Shown piece after piece: positions 22,355-34,044 of a stretch of DNA of 64,000 nucleotides. Positions within the stretch are counted from its first letter, which is position 1. Every line of letters starts with the position of its first letter. The position numbers and the translations under genes are program-made. The notes beneath the pieces were generated by a model. That model had not been told where the DNA came from. It did no database searches and was given only the letters and a program-made list of their open reading frames with translations. The stretch is from NCBI GenBank assembly GCA_038373865.1, contig JAXGGA010004412.1, positions 1-64,000 on the forward strand, read 5' to 3'. Source of the DNA: Uloborus plumipes (lineage: Eukaryota > Arthropoda > Arachnida > Araneae > Uloboridae).

Positions 22355-23709
22355 CACGGGACGCGGGAGCGTCCCGCCCCGCCAAGAAAACCAAATACAA
22401 ACCGCCAAGAAATTTCCGTCGCCAATAAAAATGTAAAAGAGCGACTAGGACTGTTTACGCGAGTAACCAAACCGGGGTTTTCACCCCTCTGTATCTCAGC
22501 CCCATAAAGATCCTTAGAGTTCATTTTTGGTATACTCAATCTCCAGCGGCCCCTGACGGCACATACTAAAGCAAAACATCCAGGACCCTCAGGGGGAGGG
22601 GTGATAAAGGTTATAAAATCGCTATTTTTCGCACTTTTTAAAAATTGTTTGACAGGGGTCCAGACTAAACGGTAACTCGGATTGAGCTCTGCTTTTGCAC
22701 CCACATTTATTTTGTCCCAAAGCTGTTTTTCGACCCCCCCCCCTCGTTTTTATTTTCCGTATCTTTTCTCCCCGGGGGTCTTTAGTGTTTATTTTTGGTA
22801 TGAATATTCTCGATGAGACATTGAGGACATTTTCCCAAAATTTACCCTCCGGGGTCATCGCACCCCGGAGTTATTAATGCTTAAAATGGACCTTATTCAT
22901 GTGACGTCATTGCGGGTATTGACCGAGCCTAGCAGACGAAATTTAAGATTTGGAACCAATCAAGATTGTGGAAACTGGATGTAATACCCGCAAACGAAGA
23001 CCGTTGCCATTCCGTGAATAAGGTCCATTGGTCAGATTTCTATCTACTAGCTCTGTTCAACATCTGAGCATTTATGTTTTCATTGTTTGGCAACGAGGAA
23101 AGAAAACTCAATTATTTATAATTTCATCTGTTGCCAGTTTCTATTTGTTAACAAATAAAATATTTGTAATTGATTTATTGCATAAGGCTTTTAAAAGGGA
23201 TCTTCAATTTAGTTCATTTTAATATGAGATCGGCAATAAGGGTTGGGGTTTTTTTTTAAACTTTTAATTTAATCGTAGTGTTGTTAGCAACTAGCTTTGT
23301 TTTGCGTCGGTTCGGGTGGTACATTGTGATTGATTTCAAATTTATCCTAGACTGAAGAAGATCCTTGAACTTTTGCACCAAATGCATGCTGCCAAGAAAA
23401 CCACAGATGTCGGACCGCCAAGAAAAATGTTGAAGGGAAAAAAACACATGCAAAGTAAATTTTGAAGAGAAAAAAAAACAGGCAAAGAAATAATATTAAT
23501 GCAAAAACATGTGATATCTCCCCAAAAACAACGGTGTTGTAAAAAAATCCCCCGCCAAGAAAACCTTAAATACTCAGCCTTAAAAAGTTATGATATCGAG
23601 TTTTCCCGCCAAGTTTGTGCCAAACTAAAACTAACCTGTATGTAGTTCTTTTAAATTGTTTTTAGTCCTGCCAGGCGGGAAGCTTTGTCTTGTGAGGTGG
23701 TTGCTTAAT
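22355..23709. mobile_element. Hairpin/palindrome element, copy 2 (truncated)
   Basis: Starts with the same hairpin as 2919 (CGGGACGCGGGAGCGTCCCG) and follows that copy closely. It lacks the TTAA MITE of copy 1 but has a different MITE (22888-23026). It keeps one arm of the terminal palindrome and its loop, then stops at 23709 where a hAT-type terminus begins. Confidence 0.7.
22888..23026. mobile_element. 139-bp MITE
   Basis: Inverted ends GGACCTTATTCATG and ...CGTGAATAAGGTCC, with a second inverted pair inside (TGCGGGTATT and AATACCCGCA). The empty site in copy 1 of the host element (AAAATTGGTCC at about 3470) shows a 2-bp AT duplication. Superfamily unclear. Confidence 0.8.
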
Positions 23710-23810
23710 CAGGGTTCCCTTACCACTCCTTTTTCAAAACGCAAAATAAGGACTTTCTAAGGACTTTTTCAAAGAAATTTAAGTACCTCAAAAGTACTTA
23801 TAAGTCATCA
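23710..23810. repeat. hAT terminus fragment
   Basis: CAGGGTTCCCTTACCAC followed by ATAAGGACTTTCTAAGGAC resembles the termini of the element at 13582-18301. The other end was not located. Confidence 0.5.
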
Positions 23811-23984
23811 AATATACATACATTTTACCGATTACATAAACACACCTTGGACTTCTAGAACTTATCCTTAGAAAAATATTGTAAAAACATTTATCATTAA
23901 AATTCAAAGCCAAGACTAAAAAATAATTTTCTTCATTAGTTAAACCAAAGCAGATACAGATATATTGATAAGTAGATATTCTCA

Positions 23985-24179
23985 GGTCAGCTCCCCCCCC
24001 CCCCCAAACCCACAGTACCCATTGTCTTGTTTTAAAGCACACAGCAACATTAACAAATCTTTATTAACTGCTTTACATCAAAATCAAATAAATTGTAAAA
24101 CATAAGAACACACGTGAATCATGCAAGCACGCAATCTTGTTCCCGTGTGTTGCCACCGACATACAATACCCATGTTACA
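23985..24179 (-). mobile_element. Start of the 3' LTR of a Ty3/gypsy element
   Basis: On the minus strand the sequence TGTAACATGGGTATTG begins right after the polypurine tract, as LTRs begin with TG. AATAAA (24060-24065 on the plus strand as TTTATT) could be its polyadenylation signal. The LTR end was not fixed; it may stop before the G run at about 23993. Confidence 0.55.
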
Positions 24180-24196
24180 CCCCCCCCCCCCCTTTT
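24180..24196 (-). other. Polypurine tract
   Basis: Minus-strand AAAA followed by 13 G, between the pol stop codon (24200-24202) and the LTR start at 24179. This is where plus-strand DNA synthesis is primed in LTR retrotransposons. Confidence 0.6.
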
Positions 24197-24199
24197 ACA

Positions 24200-24913
24200 T
24201 CATGAGTCGTAATCTTTCAAATATGAAGGTTTTTTTAAAGTACGACCAGATCTTGTCTGCACACTTTGATTATTATTAGTTGACGGTGCTATACTTGGCT
24301 TGTTGTTTGTTTGAATTAAGTTGAAGGGACCTTTGCAGTCATTAGGTGAATTATCATCACTATCAAAATTTATACATGAGTTACAATTGAAATTGACATT
24401 TGATGGTACTAAATGTTTTTTATTCCTCATTAAAATCTTATTATTTGCAGTTTTTATTTTGTAGGATCTTGGGTTATTCCCTATATCAATGACTTTTGCC
24501 GGTTCCCAAGTTTTCGTAAGGAAGTTTTTAACAAAAACTTTCTCATTTAGCTTTAATTGCCTGAGGGGTTTTGCTGATTTGTCATAATAAAATTTCTGTT
24601 TTAATTGTCTTTGCTTTAAGTTGTAACTAGTATTTTTGAAAATTTCAGGATTTAACAATTTATTACTGACAGGGAGCTTGGTTCTTAATCTGCGATTAAA
24701 CATCAATTGAGCGGGGGATAATCCTATGCCAGCTATTGGCGTGTTTCGATATTCTAATAAAGCTACCAGAGGACTTTTACCATCCTCATGGGCCTTTTTA
24801 AACAAGGCTTTAGCAATCCCTACCCCCTTTTCAGCCATCTCATTGCTTTGGGGGGTCACGGGTTTCGGTTTCAAGGCGCCCTTTTTTTGCGCGTGGGTTT
24901 TTAAAAAAATCAT
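24200..24913 (-). pseudogene. Ty3/gypsy pol, integrase C-terminal part
   Basis: 237 codons ending at the polypurine tract. Order from the start: a degenerate end of the integrase core (PQSNEMAEKGV, which should hold the last acidic residue of the DD35E triad, here the E of MAEK, with E in place of the usual G after SN); LLEYRNTPIAGIGLSPAQLM with RRLRTKLP, diagnostic of gypsy integrases; a basic linker; an SH3-like C-terminal domain (KTWEPAKVIDIG, then RSYKIKTANN and RNKKHLV); and an RSGRTLKKPSYL tail typical of gypsy pol ends. Upstream sequence is frameshifted or missing, so integrase is incomplete and no reverse transcriptase is present. Integrase joins the DNA copy to the host genome. Confidence 0.85.
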
Positions 24914-24992
24914 TAAGAATCAACCGTTGTGTTTTAAAATTCGGCAATGGTGAATTTTTGTGTTTTGTAAGCCTTTAAAAAATTTCTAGTAG
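24914..24992 (-). pseudogene. Degenerate upstream integrase core
   Basis: The minus-strand translation just upstream shows TKIHHCRILKHNG and then a stop, faintly like the segment ahead of the DNG motif of gypsy integrases. It is cut by the TTAA element at 24997. Weak evidence. Confidence 0.3.
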
Positions 24993-24996
24993 TTAA

Positions 24997-26371
24997 CCCT
25001 ACACTGCATGGTGTTGCCAATTGGCTACATGGACAATTTGTCCTCCTTATGAATAGTAGAATGTAGTCAAAAGGCAACTCAATGCATAAAAAGCAAGTAT
25101 TGGGTATATTTAGAGCAATTATCACCATTTATCCCCCATACATGGCAGCACTGGTCTGTTACATGCTCTTAAATGAATCCATATGGATAGCTTTTAAAAT
25201 CACTCAAACTACCATGTTTTGAAATTATTTTTTTCAATGAAATATTTTTCTTCATCTTTTAAAGAAATAACATGAATAAAATAAACATTTATCTTTCGTT
25301 TAAGATGCGTTTTACATCAAAATAATTATTTGGAAAAAATCTAGGACATAATACATGTCTGTAGCCATTTGGCAACATTATGCAGTAAGCATCCAGAGAA
25401 CACTTCGATTCATCTCTATAGTTCATGAAGTATGCTTTGTTTATGTTTCGCGCTAGCTTCTTTCTCTTTTTGGAAGGTATAATATAATCATGCGGACCCA
25501 AAAGTGGTACTTTCGGCTGTTCTACCGTTTATAAGACCTCGCAATTATCAATGCTTAGTTGATGTTCAACAGAGTGAACAAACGAAAAATCAATAGGGAA
25601 AAGCCTTTAAAACGTGTTCACTTTAGATTTTAGTTAGCACAAACGTTGTGCTTACACGGACAAGTAAAGTCATTAATAATTTTAAAATATAGTTTTGAAA
25701 AAAAACTAAAAAATACGCTTTTACACTGGAATGCGCTGTGATCATCACGGGTTTCCCTCTGATTTTCAAAACTACTAAATATCCGCACTTAAGTTTACAT
25801 GTACTTATAATAAATCAATATGCAATACAGTTTAGCCTTTAGTATTAAAAATATTAAATATATTACTTTTATATTTGCAAAGAACGTAAATTTTATCTTT
25901 TATTCAGAGTTACATACATACATACAAACAAACCCACATGTGAAATTAATAAAAGCGTATTAAAAAGAGACCATGAGCTATAGAGGAACTAGTTACAAAA
26001 CAAAAAAAAGAGAAAAGAAAGAAAGCTTGCGCGAGAGAGCCTCCAAAAGACATCAGATTTGACAGAATTGATCATCGGAAAGTACAAGTACATATAAAAA
26101 ATAATGTAAAATGTCAAAATGTAAAGGATTACAAGAGTACAGAGTACCAAATGTTCAATTCCTCTATTTTTTTACAAAAAAGAACTAATTTCAAGACTAT
26201 CATTTACAATCATTTTTATCTGTTGAATGCATTTGGCAACGAAACTATTTTTAATTAGAAAGGGGTGAAAATTTAGAGTTAAATTTTTTTAAATATTTTT
26301 CCATGTTTTCTTATTACATTGACAAACACATATTTTTTTCTACGAAAAATAAAAAATCATGCAGTGTAGGG
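24997..26371. mobile_element. 1.4 kb TTAA-flanked element (piggyBac-type)
   Basis: TTAA at 24993-24996 and 26372-26375. Perfect 14-bp inverted ends CCCTACACTGCATG. Just inside the left end lie two palindromes, GCCAATTGGC and GGACAATTTGTCC. Short minus-strand frames exist (25289-25501, with a basic SKKRKKLARNINKAYF segment), but I do not recognise a transposase in them. A repeat related to 19736-20342 lies at about 25669-25960. Confidence 0.8.
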
Positions 26372-26375
26372 TTAA

Positions 26376-29300
26376 AAAGAACACATCTGGTATGGACCCC
26401 ACACTTTTCTTTTACGTGTACTTAGATGCCAAAAGTGTTAAAATAGCGCTTCGAGTGAGTAAGATAACAAATTCAAACATTTACACCCCTAATTTGGCCC
26501 GAAACAATGCAAAAAAATGTTTCAATGATTAATTTTCTAAATATCGCCGATTTTAACATCATTCAGTGGATTTTTCACAATATCGCCAAATTGAACCCAA
26601 ATTCAAAAAGTAATTTTTTGCCAAATTTGTCGCCAAGTTGACTTCAAATAAAAAGTTCAACTATATTGAGAGCGCGCCTGCGTCCAAGAAACCCCATTGC
26701 ACCCTACAGCCTTGAAATGTGGTACAAAATTAGTTCCAGCTCCGGAAATTTAACTCAGAGCAGTTTAAAATTAGGGATGTTTTTTTGTTCAGGCTATAAC
26801 TTAAAATTTGGAATCTCCCATCCCCTAACATTGTTTTGTTGGAAAGTGCTGTTTTTTTTTCTGAAGATTTTTGTTCCATTTCTCTCACAGAACAGGCAAC
26901 ATAAGCGCTTCTAAATGAGCTAACTTTCAAGGCTCACCTAGAGTAAAATTATTTTACATTAGGTAAAGTGTTCTGAAATCTTTTTATCGAGGTAATGTTC
27001 GGAAAACTAGACCAATGACGGTGGAAGACTTTCCGTTTTGTTTATAACGCGTTTTAATTCAATAATAGATACACGATGGCTTTTGGTATATATTGTTCGC
27101 AATGTTACTTTGTCTTTTTCAGTTAACCAAGTATTCTAAATTGCAGAGCAACTAATACTGGATCAAAGGGACTGCACTGCCGTGAAAAGCACAAAAGCCA
27201 TATCTGTACTTTAACAAAATTCGAGTTATCGCCACCAGGTGGTTCTTTGTGACGTATTTAACAAAGTTTTATGGTCATTTGAGAACATGAAAAGATTTCT
27301 GAAAAAGTATCATCCAAACCAAATATGACGAAATATAAGGAGGTGCACAACTTTAAATAGCAATCTCAGTCAGAGCTCTACTGCATATACCACTTTAGGG
27401 CATAGCACGGCAGTGCAGGTATTCCAATTTAAAAATATTCCACATCAAGGGAAGGCGGACTGGGGAATCTTTTCTCGGGTGATACAAGTCATATTTTCGT
27501 TTGCGAGTTGTAACAAAAATTATCGAAGAGAATCTAAAATAAGGATAAAGAGAATATAGGGATTGTAACAATCTGTTACTGTTCCAAACTACCTTAAAAT
27601 TGTGACAGGAAGATTTTCCGGCTAATAACCAAATCAAACGTATGCTTACAGCTTTATATCAAGAGAATTTCTGTTGAAATTGTTATTTTTGTACATCAGT
27701 TTTTATTGGCTGTTAATAATACAAACGAATAGCAAGTTTCTTTTAATTTGAGTTGCGTACTTTTTTTTCTTCAAAATGGCAAAAAACAGAAGCGAACAGG
27801 TAGACAAGCAAAGCGGGGGGGGGGGGGGGGGGTGCCCCTTGTTCTAAACACATTATATAAAAAGCCACTCTCCCCACATTGTGTTTTTTCCAATAGAACA
27901 GCTTCTATACTAGTAGATATTTCTACGCAAGTTATTTCCATAACATTTCAACTACAGCACCTATTCTTAAACCTTTTTTTACTAAACCTAGAGAATCATT
28001 TTTGAACTCTAATTTTTGTTACTTCAAATCTGCATACCTAGAATTTTTTTCGGCTTTTTTAAATTCCTTCAAGTTTTTTTTTTTTTTTTTACCTATCTAT
28101 GAATACAGTACAGTTCGGGAAGTTTACCTGTGTGCCCTCGAAATGTTCAATGTTACGAATTTAAAACCATCGTACCACCAAACAATTTGTAGTCTACTGT
28201 TTATACCCTTCCCCCCTCCCTGTAGGGCAGCCAGAAATTCCTTTCTGGGTGAGGTTTTTAGTTATAACTGCCTTTATATGTATATGAACTACCATATTAG
28301 GATCAGCAATGTGTGTTAAAACACAATGTTCTGGTAGGGGTTATAACCAAAAACTACCCCTTGGGGGCGCTTCTGCCGGATTAAAATTTTCACACATTAT
28401 CGAGACATAGCTTTAGAAACAGCTGTGAGTCGCAAAATGTCACAGGTAGGTTATGTTTCACGTTTCATCTAGGTTGAGTAGTTTAACTGTCTTAAGGATT
28501 CAATAATAGTTTTTTAGAGGCAGAATTTTAAGTCTGTCCTAAGATGAAAAATAGTGGGAAAAGTGCGTTTTTGAACGAAATATTATCAAAATAGATCTCC
28601 GGGAAAAACTTTGTTTTTGCAATAAAACACAGAAGAATCTTATAAGAATTATCCTAAAGAACTCCTGTAAACTTTTCTATTTTTAAGGAACACTAAGTTT
28701 TAGTAAACTTTTAGGTGATGCAATTTTTTTAGGAAATTTAGGGGGAATGCGCGAACCCTGGGTATTCTGAAGTATTTTTAAATCAGTTTTAGTGAAATGC
28801 AAAAAGGAGTTTACACATTTTTATGCAACGAACTAAATTTTCGATTTTGCTTTTAAAAATTACACGAATCCGGCCAACCCCGATTTCAGACTTATTTTTA
28901 ATGCTAAAGGGGCTGCGATTTCTTTTATAACACATAGATGGCAGCACTTCTGCTCTCCGAATTTTCGGCTTTGATCCTCTATGCCCCCCCCCCCCCCCCC
29001 CCATCTTTCGTGGCCTATGAATAATGTTAAATAGTAGACTTATAATTTGTCCTATTATTTACTGCATTCTGTGACATTGGGCTCAGGTTTGGTGGCGTCA
29101 ATGCACACTACAGCTTTCCATTGCATGGATTTAGTCGGAGGTCCGTATAGGATTTTCAGCTTCCAAGAATGCTCCGTGACACTGGGGTGAGAGTTGTAAT
29201 CCCCCCCCCCCTCCAATCGGTACGCAAATTACTATTTGATACTCAAACACTGATTCTATGGACTATGGAAAGTATTTCTGTACGATAATTAAACCGTACT

Positions 29301-29486
29301 CCCCCTCGCAACAATTCAATATGAGTTTACTTAATAGCATAAAAAGCTTCCCCGATTATCCTCGGGTATGTATTACGGGGTTTTATCCAAGAAAATCTGG
29401 GCTATAAAAATAGTAGAATTTGTCAATTCCTTTTTATCATTTGATTTAACCAGCCTGAGGTAAATTTAAACAGACAATTTAAGTAA
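26376..29486. other. Anonymous AT-rich DNA with G/C homopolymers
   Basis: No gene supported. It holds long homopolymers (about 16 G at 27817, about 19 T at 28072, about 18 C at 28984, 10 C at 29201) and a hAT-like terminus GCGCGAACCCTG near 28750 without a partner. Confidence 0.4.
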
Positions 29487-29488
29487 TA

Positions 29489-29663
29489 CAGTCGACACTC
29501 GATATAACGACCATCTCCGTCCGACAGAAAAGGGTCTTTATAACGAGAGGTCGTTGTAAGAGGTAGAAAATAGAGTATATTAGGATAAAGTTGGGCTTTT
29601 CCCACCAGTCGTTATATTGGGATAGTCTTTATAACGAGTGGTCGTTATAACGAACGTCGACTG
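29489..29663. mobile_element. pogo/Tigger-like MITE, copy 1
   Basis: TA on both sides (29487-29488 and 29664-29665). Ends CAGTCGACACTCGATATAAC and ...CGTTATAACGAACGTCGACTG form the inverted repeat; TATAACGA recurs inside. 175 bp. The same element lies inverted at 39540-39714. Confidence 0.85.
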
Positions 29664-29665
29664 TA

Positions 29666-31270
29666 TTAGGAAAGTCGCATCGACAACATAAAATGGCGTT
29701 GATGCAAAATAGTGAAAGAAATGAAGGGGCGGGGGAATCACGAAACAAATTTATTCTTAGCACCTGTAAAATATTCCAAGAGCCTGTAAGAAAAGCCGAT
29801 ACCAGTGTGCATCAACACTGTCAAGTATAACTGTTGTCCCAAAACTTTTAATTCGAAGCCTTTCCATTTGCCAGAGAAAACTCAAGACAATGAACTTAAT
29901 TTCTAAATGCTTTTACACCTGTAATAGTTAATCGTTGCACCCACAATCTCTTTCGCTTCTTGTAATTAACTTATTTTTTAAACTTTAATTTTTTTCAGAA
30001 GCGACAAGGATATCTCGTGCGATGCGTTTAACCAAGGGTGAAGTAGATTTAGTAAATTGACTTACCTGGAGGTTATTTTGCCTCAAATCTTGGGTATCTT
30101 TTCGGCGTCAATAAAGCAGACACCTTCCCCCCATATTGCCGCATGATCATTCAAATCTAAGCTCCAATTGAAGTGCTATGAGCAATTTACTATTTTTCGT
30201 GATCACTACATAAACTCAATTCCTTAGATCTTAATATTATTTACATTTTCTTTAGTTCATTCACCAAACAATTTTTTCCAATTAGAACGTTAAAATTGTT
30301 AAGTGTTGCTTCGTTCAATTAAATCTCTTGTATGTACAAAATTTTGTAATACGATGTTATCGAGATTAACACATTATACCGACTTTATCATTTCCTCAGG
30401 GTATATTTATTTTAGAGTACAATTGAATATCTTCCTAAGGGTTATGACGAAAGTTAAGAAATCGTTGAATTAAATTATGCATTGTTGTTACCGATTGGCC
30501 ATAATTTATATTGAAAACTTATTGTTAACTGGCGGGTGGCCACCCTAAATTTTTAATTACAAATTTTATGTCAAAAGTTTCGAACTTAACATTCTGTCGT
30601 TAAAACCCCCCCCCCCTGACGGGGACCATTGGTCAGTAGGCAAGCCTTTATTGATTCCAAATTACAAGTTTAATTTCATTAACCGACTGCTACAGAAAGT
30701 CAACCCGCATATTGTCGAACAATTTCACTGCAAGAACAATTAGTAATATTTTGTCTAATTGAAATTCATGGAAAGAGCTAATATAAGGTATTTAAAAATT
30801 TGGCAATTTAACTCGGCTCAGTACATAACTCGAGTCTCGAAAAAACTCGAGAATTAAAGAAGCTCTGAACTTATCATTCGTTCATCGAATAAAATAGAAG
30901 TTCATCTTTTCACTCCGAGCAACCAGTTCCCATTAATTCAATGTGTCATCACTAGATGGCGACTGTTTTTCAAAATAGCGGACCAAATTTCATTACTTTT
31001 TGAACTCCTCAACTTAAAAGAAACTATTACCCAATTTTTAATAGAAATCTTTCTCGGAAAAAAGTTTCTTGAAAATAAAAGTCGTAGTTATCTGAAAAGC
31101 TTTTTTGACAAAACTTTAAAAACATTTTAGATTGCTATCTAAACTCTTTATTGACAAGCACAACAACGTACAATTACTTACCTTTAATAAATTAATATTA
31201 GTTTTACAACATACATTTAACATAATCCATACATCAGCGTGAAATGTCTAGCTCGAAATTCGAACTCTTT
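29666..31270. other. Anonymous AT-rich DNA
   Basis: No gene or repeat boundary supported. Includes a C-run at about 30606. Confidence 0.4.
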
Positions 31271-31278
31271 TCAATAAA

Positions 31279-31288
31279 TATAAAAAGG
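31279..31288 (+). promoter_or_regulatory. Possible TATA box
   Basis: TATAAAAAGG lies about 43 bp before an ATG-led open frame at 31322-31825. In AT-rich DNA this could be chance. Confidence 0.25.
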
Positions 31289-31499
31289 CCATTTGATGTA
31301 TTCTTATGTCAATGAACTTAAATGCCCACGAAAATAAAATCCGCACGCAGTCTTAAAATGCAAGAGTTTTTCAGATGTAAACAAACTCCTAAGCATCTTC
31401 CAAAATATTCTTCCATGAAATTACTGCTTTTCCTCCAGCGAAAAGGTAGTTCCAATGAATTATCATCGAACACAGGACTAATCACTTTCATTCCGTCAA

Positions 31500-32480
31500 G
31501 TTATCCAACTCCGAGCGATGATAAGAGCCCGGGAGTATGGATGAGTGTGGATCTAGTCATGAATGCAAAAACAACAGGACCAGGAACCCACTCACCCACA
31601 CGTCGCAGGGCTAGAAGCAACAGGTACCGATCCAGCAACTTCCGAAAAACAATCATTCCATGTCAACAGGAGTTCGGCATCAAATCACTGCTACTCCGAA
31701 GAAAGTTCACTGCTGCAATATGGCGGCCGGAGACTTTCGCCACTGTCCCGCCACAAACACTTTTCTCAGCGAACGCTTCGGCCAATGAGGAGGGGCTGTC
31801 AGTATTTAAAAAACCCGATTTTTGAGCGGCAGCGGTATGCAGCTCAAGAACCCCGCGGGCCATTTTCTTCATCCGACAACCGCCCGGCCAGGAATGTGCG
31901 ATTTTTTGAGGCTCGCGAAGCGCGCCCAACGCCTGGCGATCACAACGGCGCCAATCGCAAGGCGAAAAAGAATAGTAAAACTTCGGCGCATGCGCTGCGG
32001 AGGCGGCTGACATGTGACACAGGACCTTCCTACCTTTATCCCGCGTCTGGCCACCGCCGCAGCGCCGGCGCAGAAATCTCTTCAGTCGCCGTTGGATCTC
32101 GGGCGCGGGTCGTGGTTGGTCGAAAGTTTTCGAAAACTCTTTCGGACTCTCGCTCCGAGAGAAATCGCCGCAGAAAGACCATCGGCCGAGAAAGAACAAT
32201 GGGTCTCGCGTACGGGGTTCGCGGGTTGGGGAGAAACGCAATCTTAATGCGCCGAGACGCCAGGTTTCCCGCTCCAAGTAGCTAGCCTCGCTGGCGAGGT
32301 CCGCGGAGCTCGGGAGGCCCGAACGCGCGCCTATGATTGGCGTAAGGTTCGAACGGGACCCTTGTCGAGGGTATGGGAAAGTCGTGTCTACTCCTCCTCC
32401 CCCAAACCGGTTCCCTTCTGCACAATGCTCACTCGACGGGTTTTCTGCGCTCCGTTGAATGCCCCACGCTTAATGGGGGG
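31500..32480. promoter_or_regulatory. CpG-rich island, candidate host promoter or first exon
   Basis: In a window that is otherwise AT-rich and CpG-poor, about 1 kb is G+C-rich with dense CpG. It holds a YY1-like AATATGGCGGCC at about 31717, CCAAT boxes in both orientations (31782, about 31951, and inverted near 32336), an NRF-1/ewg-like core GCGCATGCGC at about 31986 and the perfect palindrome AGTTTTCGAAAACT near 32126. Long open frames occur on both strands here (e.g. 31663-32277 minus, 31563-32285 plus), but low stop-codon frequency explains that and none has a recognisable domain. I infer a bidirectional-type promoter or a first exon. No splice site could be confirmed. Confidence 0.5.
31782..31810 (+). 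promoter_or_regulatory. CCAAT box plus TATA-like pair
   Basis: CCAAT at 31782-31786 is followed by TATTTAAA at 31803-31810. If used, transcription would start at about 31832-31840 and run to the right. Confidence 0.35.
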
Positions 32481-34038
32481 CGACTTTTTTCTAAACACTG
32501 GCTGCGGATTATTAAAAATGTACCTGTGCCGGTACAAAGCGTTTTCCAATGCTTGACTTCAGGACTGATTTTGGAAATCAGACATTTAACCCACACCGCG
32601 TCAATTTTGAATGACAGGAACTTCAGGCGGTCAGGAAAAAAATTTATAAGTACCAAAAATTACAGAAAACTGGCATGTCAATCGACAGGACTTGTTTTAA
32701 TGCCTGGAAAGTTGGATTACAGATTAAAATTGTAAAATTTGTATTTTAAACATTGAGTTCTTAAAAAATTGAAGTAAAAAACGCGAACATTTATATTTCA
32801 CATAACTGAAACTCACGAGTCTCTAACCATCGACTAAGAAACAAATATCCCGATTAATACCTGGAAAGGTTTATGTTAACCGCAGCGAGGCATTCGATAA
32901 TATGGCTTGTTCTTCAAAAAGGACATTTTTATATCGTTACGAAAATAACACATCGAGAAAGTGGGGGCACACGATCCAGAAAAACGGCACACTGGAAAAA
33001 TATTTTTTTGGGGGGTGGGGAGCGCACCTAGGTCTTTGTCCTCTACTGAATTGAGGTAAAATTTGGCAATTTTAAGATAAAACAAATTAATGGTACACTA
33101 TAGATACATGGGTTGCTTTCAAAAATTAGTGTTGGAAAACAGGGAGGGGGGGTTCGATTTTTATTTTTCTAAAGCGTGGAACTAGCAGTTATGCCGAAAT
33201 TAAAACTCTTATCACGTATTAAAAGTAACTCTCCCGTCACGTGTTGCTCCCAAGGTCGAATGATTCATAACCCTTAAAGGATGGCAACTTTTTGTCGTCA
33301 TTTGCTTTCCCTACTAAAACCACCACCCTCTTATTGATGTGACTAATATTTTAACACCCCTCTGAAACTGACCTTGTAGGTCAATTTCCGGAACCTTTCA
33401 TTCATGAACCGTTGACACGTGCGGACTCTTAGCATGATGAGTTTCTAAATTGATATTATCTGCCCATTTTTTTAAAGCAAGAATTCGAAGCCTTTTGGGA
33501 CAACTGTCCACAATTCCGTTTTGTTTTAGTTATTAGCACTACAGTTTTAAAACAAATTAGTTTTTGCTTACCCTTCACGTAGGCAGGTGTTGAAAAACTT
33601 ACATGGAAAGAAATCTGAAATAAGAGAAATATAAAATTAGAACGACGAGATTAAATTCGTTAAGCGTAGAACAAATGAGTGATGTAACATTAAAAAAGGA
33701 CTTCCATTTAAAGAATTTTTAGGGGAGTGGACAAACGTGTTACTACATTTAAGATAGAAAACAATACTAACAAATAACAATTGAGAAAACAGGGGCAATG
33801 AATCCCCTTCAGCAGACCCCCAAATGACAAAAACTTATGTTTCTCTGCTTATCCGAGTGTAAATTGAGCTCGAGAAAAACACAATGCACAAGCTATATTT
33901 TATTTCATTCACATACAAAAACCACTATCAACAATACACTTAATTTAGAAAGGGGCCATAATTTTATGGCTCATTGAATTTTTTTCATGCTAATTTAACG
34001 ATTTTACTTCGGCTCATTGTAGCTCTTTGCAAATTTCT
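32481..34038. other. Anonymous DNA
   Basis: No gene supported. G-runs near 33010 and 33145. Confidence 0.4.
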
Positions 34039-34044
34039 CGTTGG

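Noticed and set aside
25289..25501. piggyBac transposase fragment
   Set aside because: The frame sits inside the TTAA element and is basic, but I see none of the conserved acidic or cysteine motifs needed to call it.
31322..32285. Long open frames on both strands (167, 240 and 204 codons) as genes
   Set aside because: They lie in CpG-rich DNA where stop codons are rare, overlap each other and show no recognisable domain. I kept the region as a promoter candidate only.
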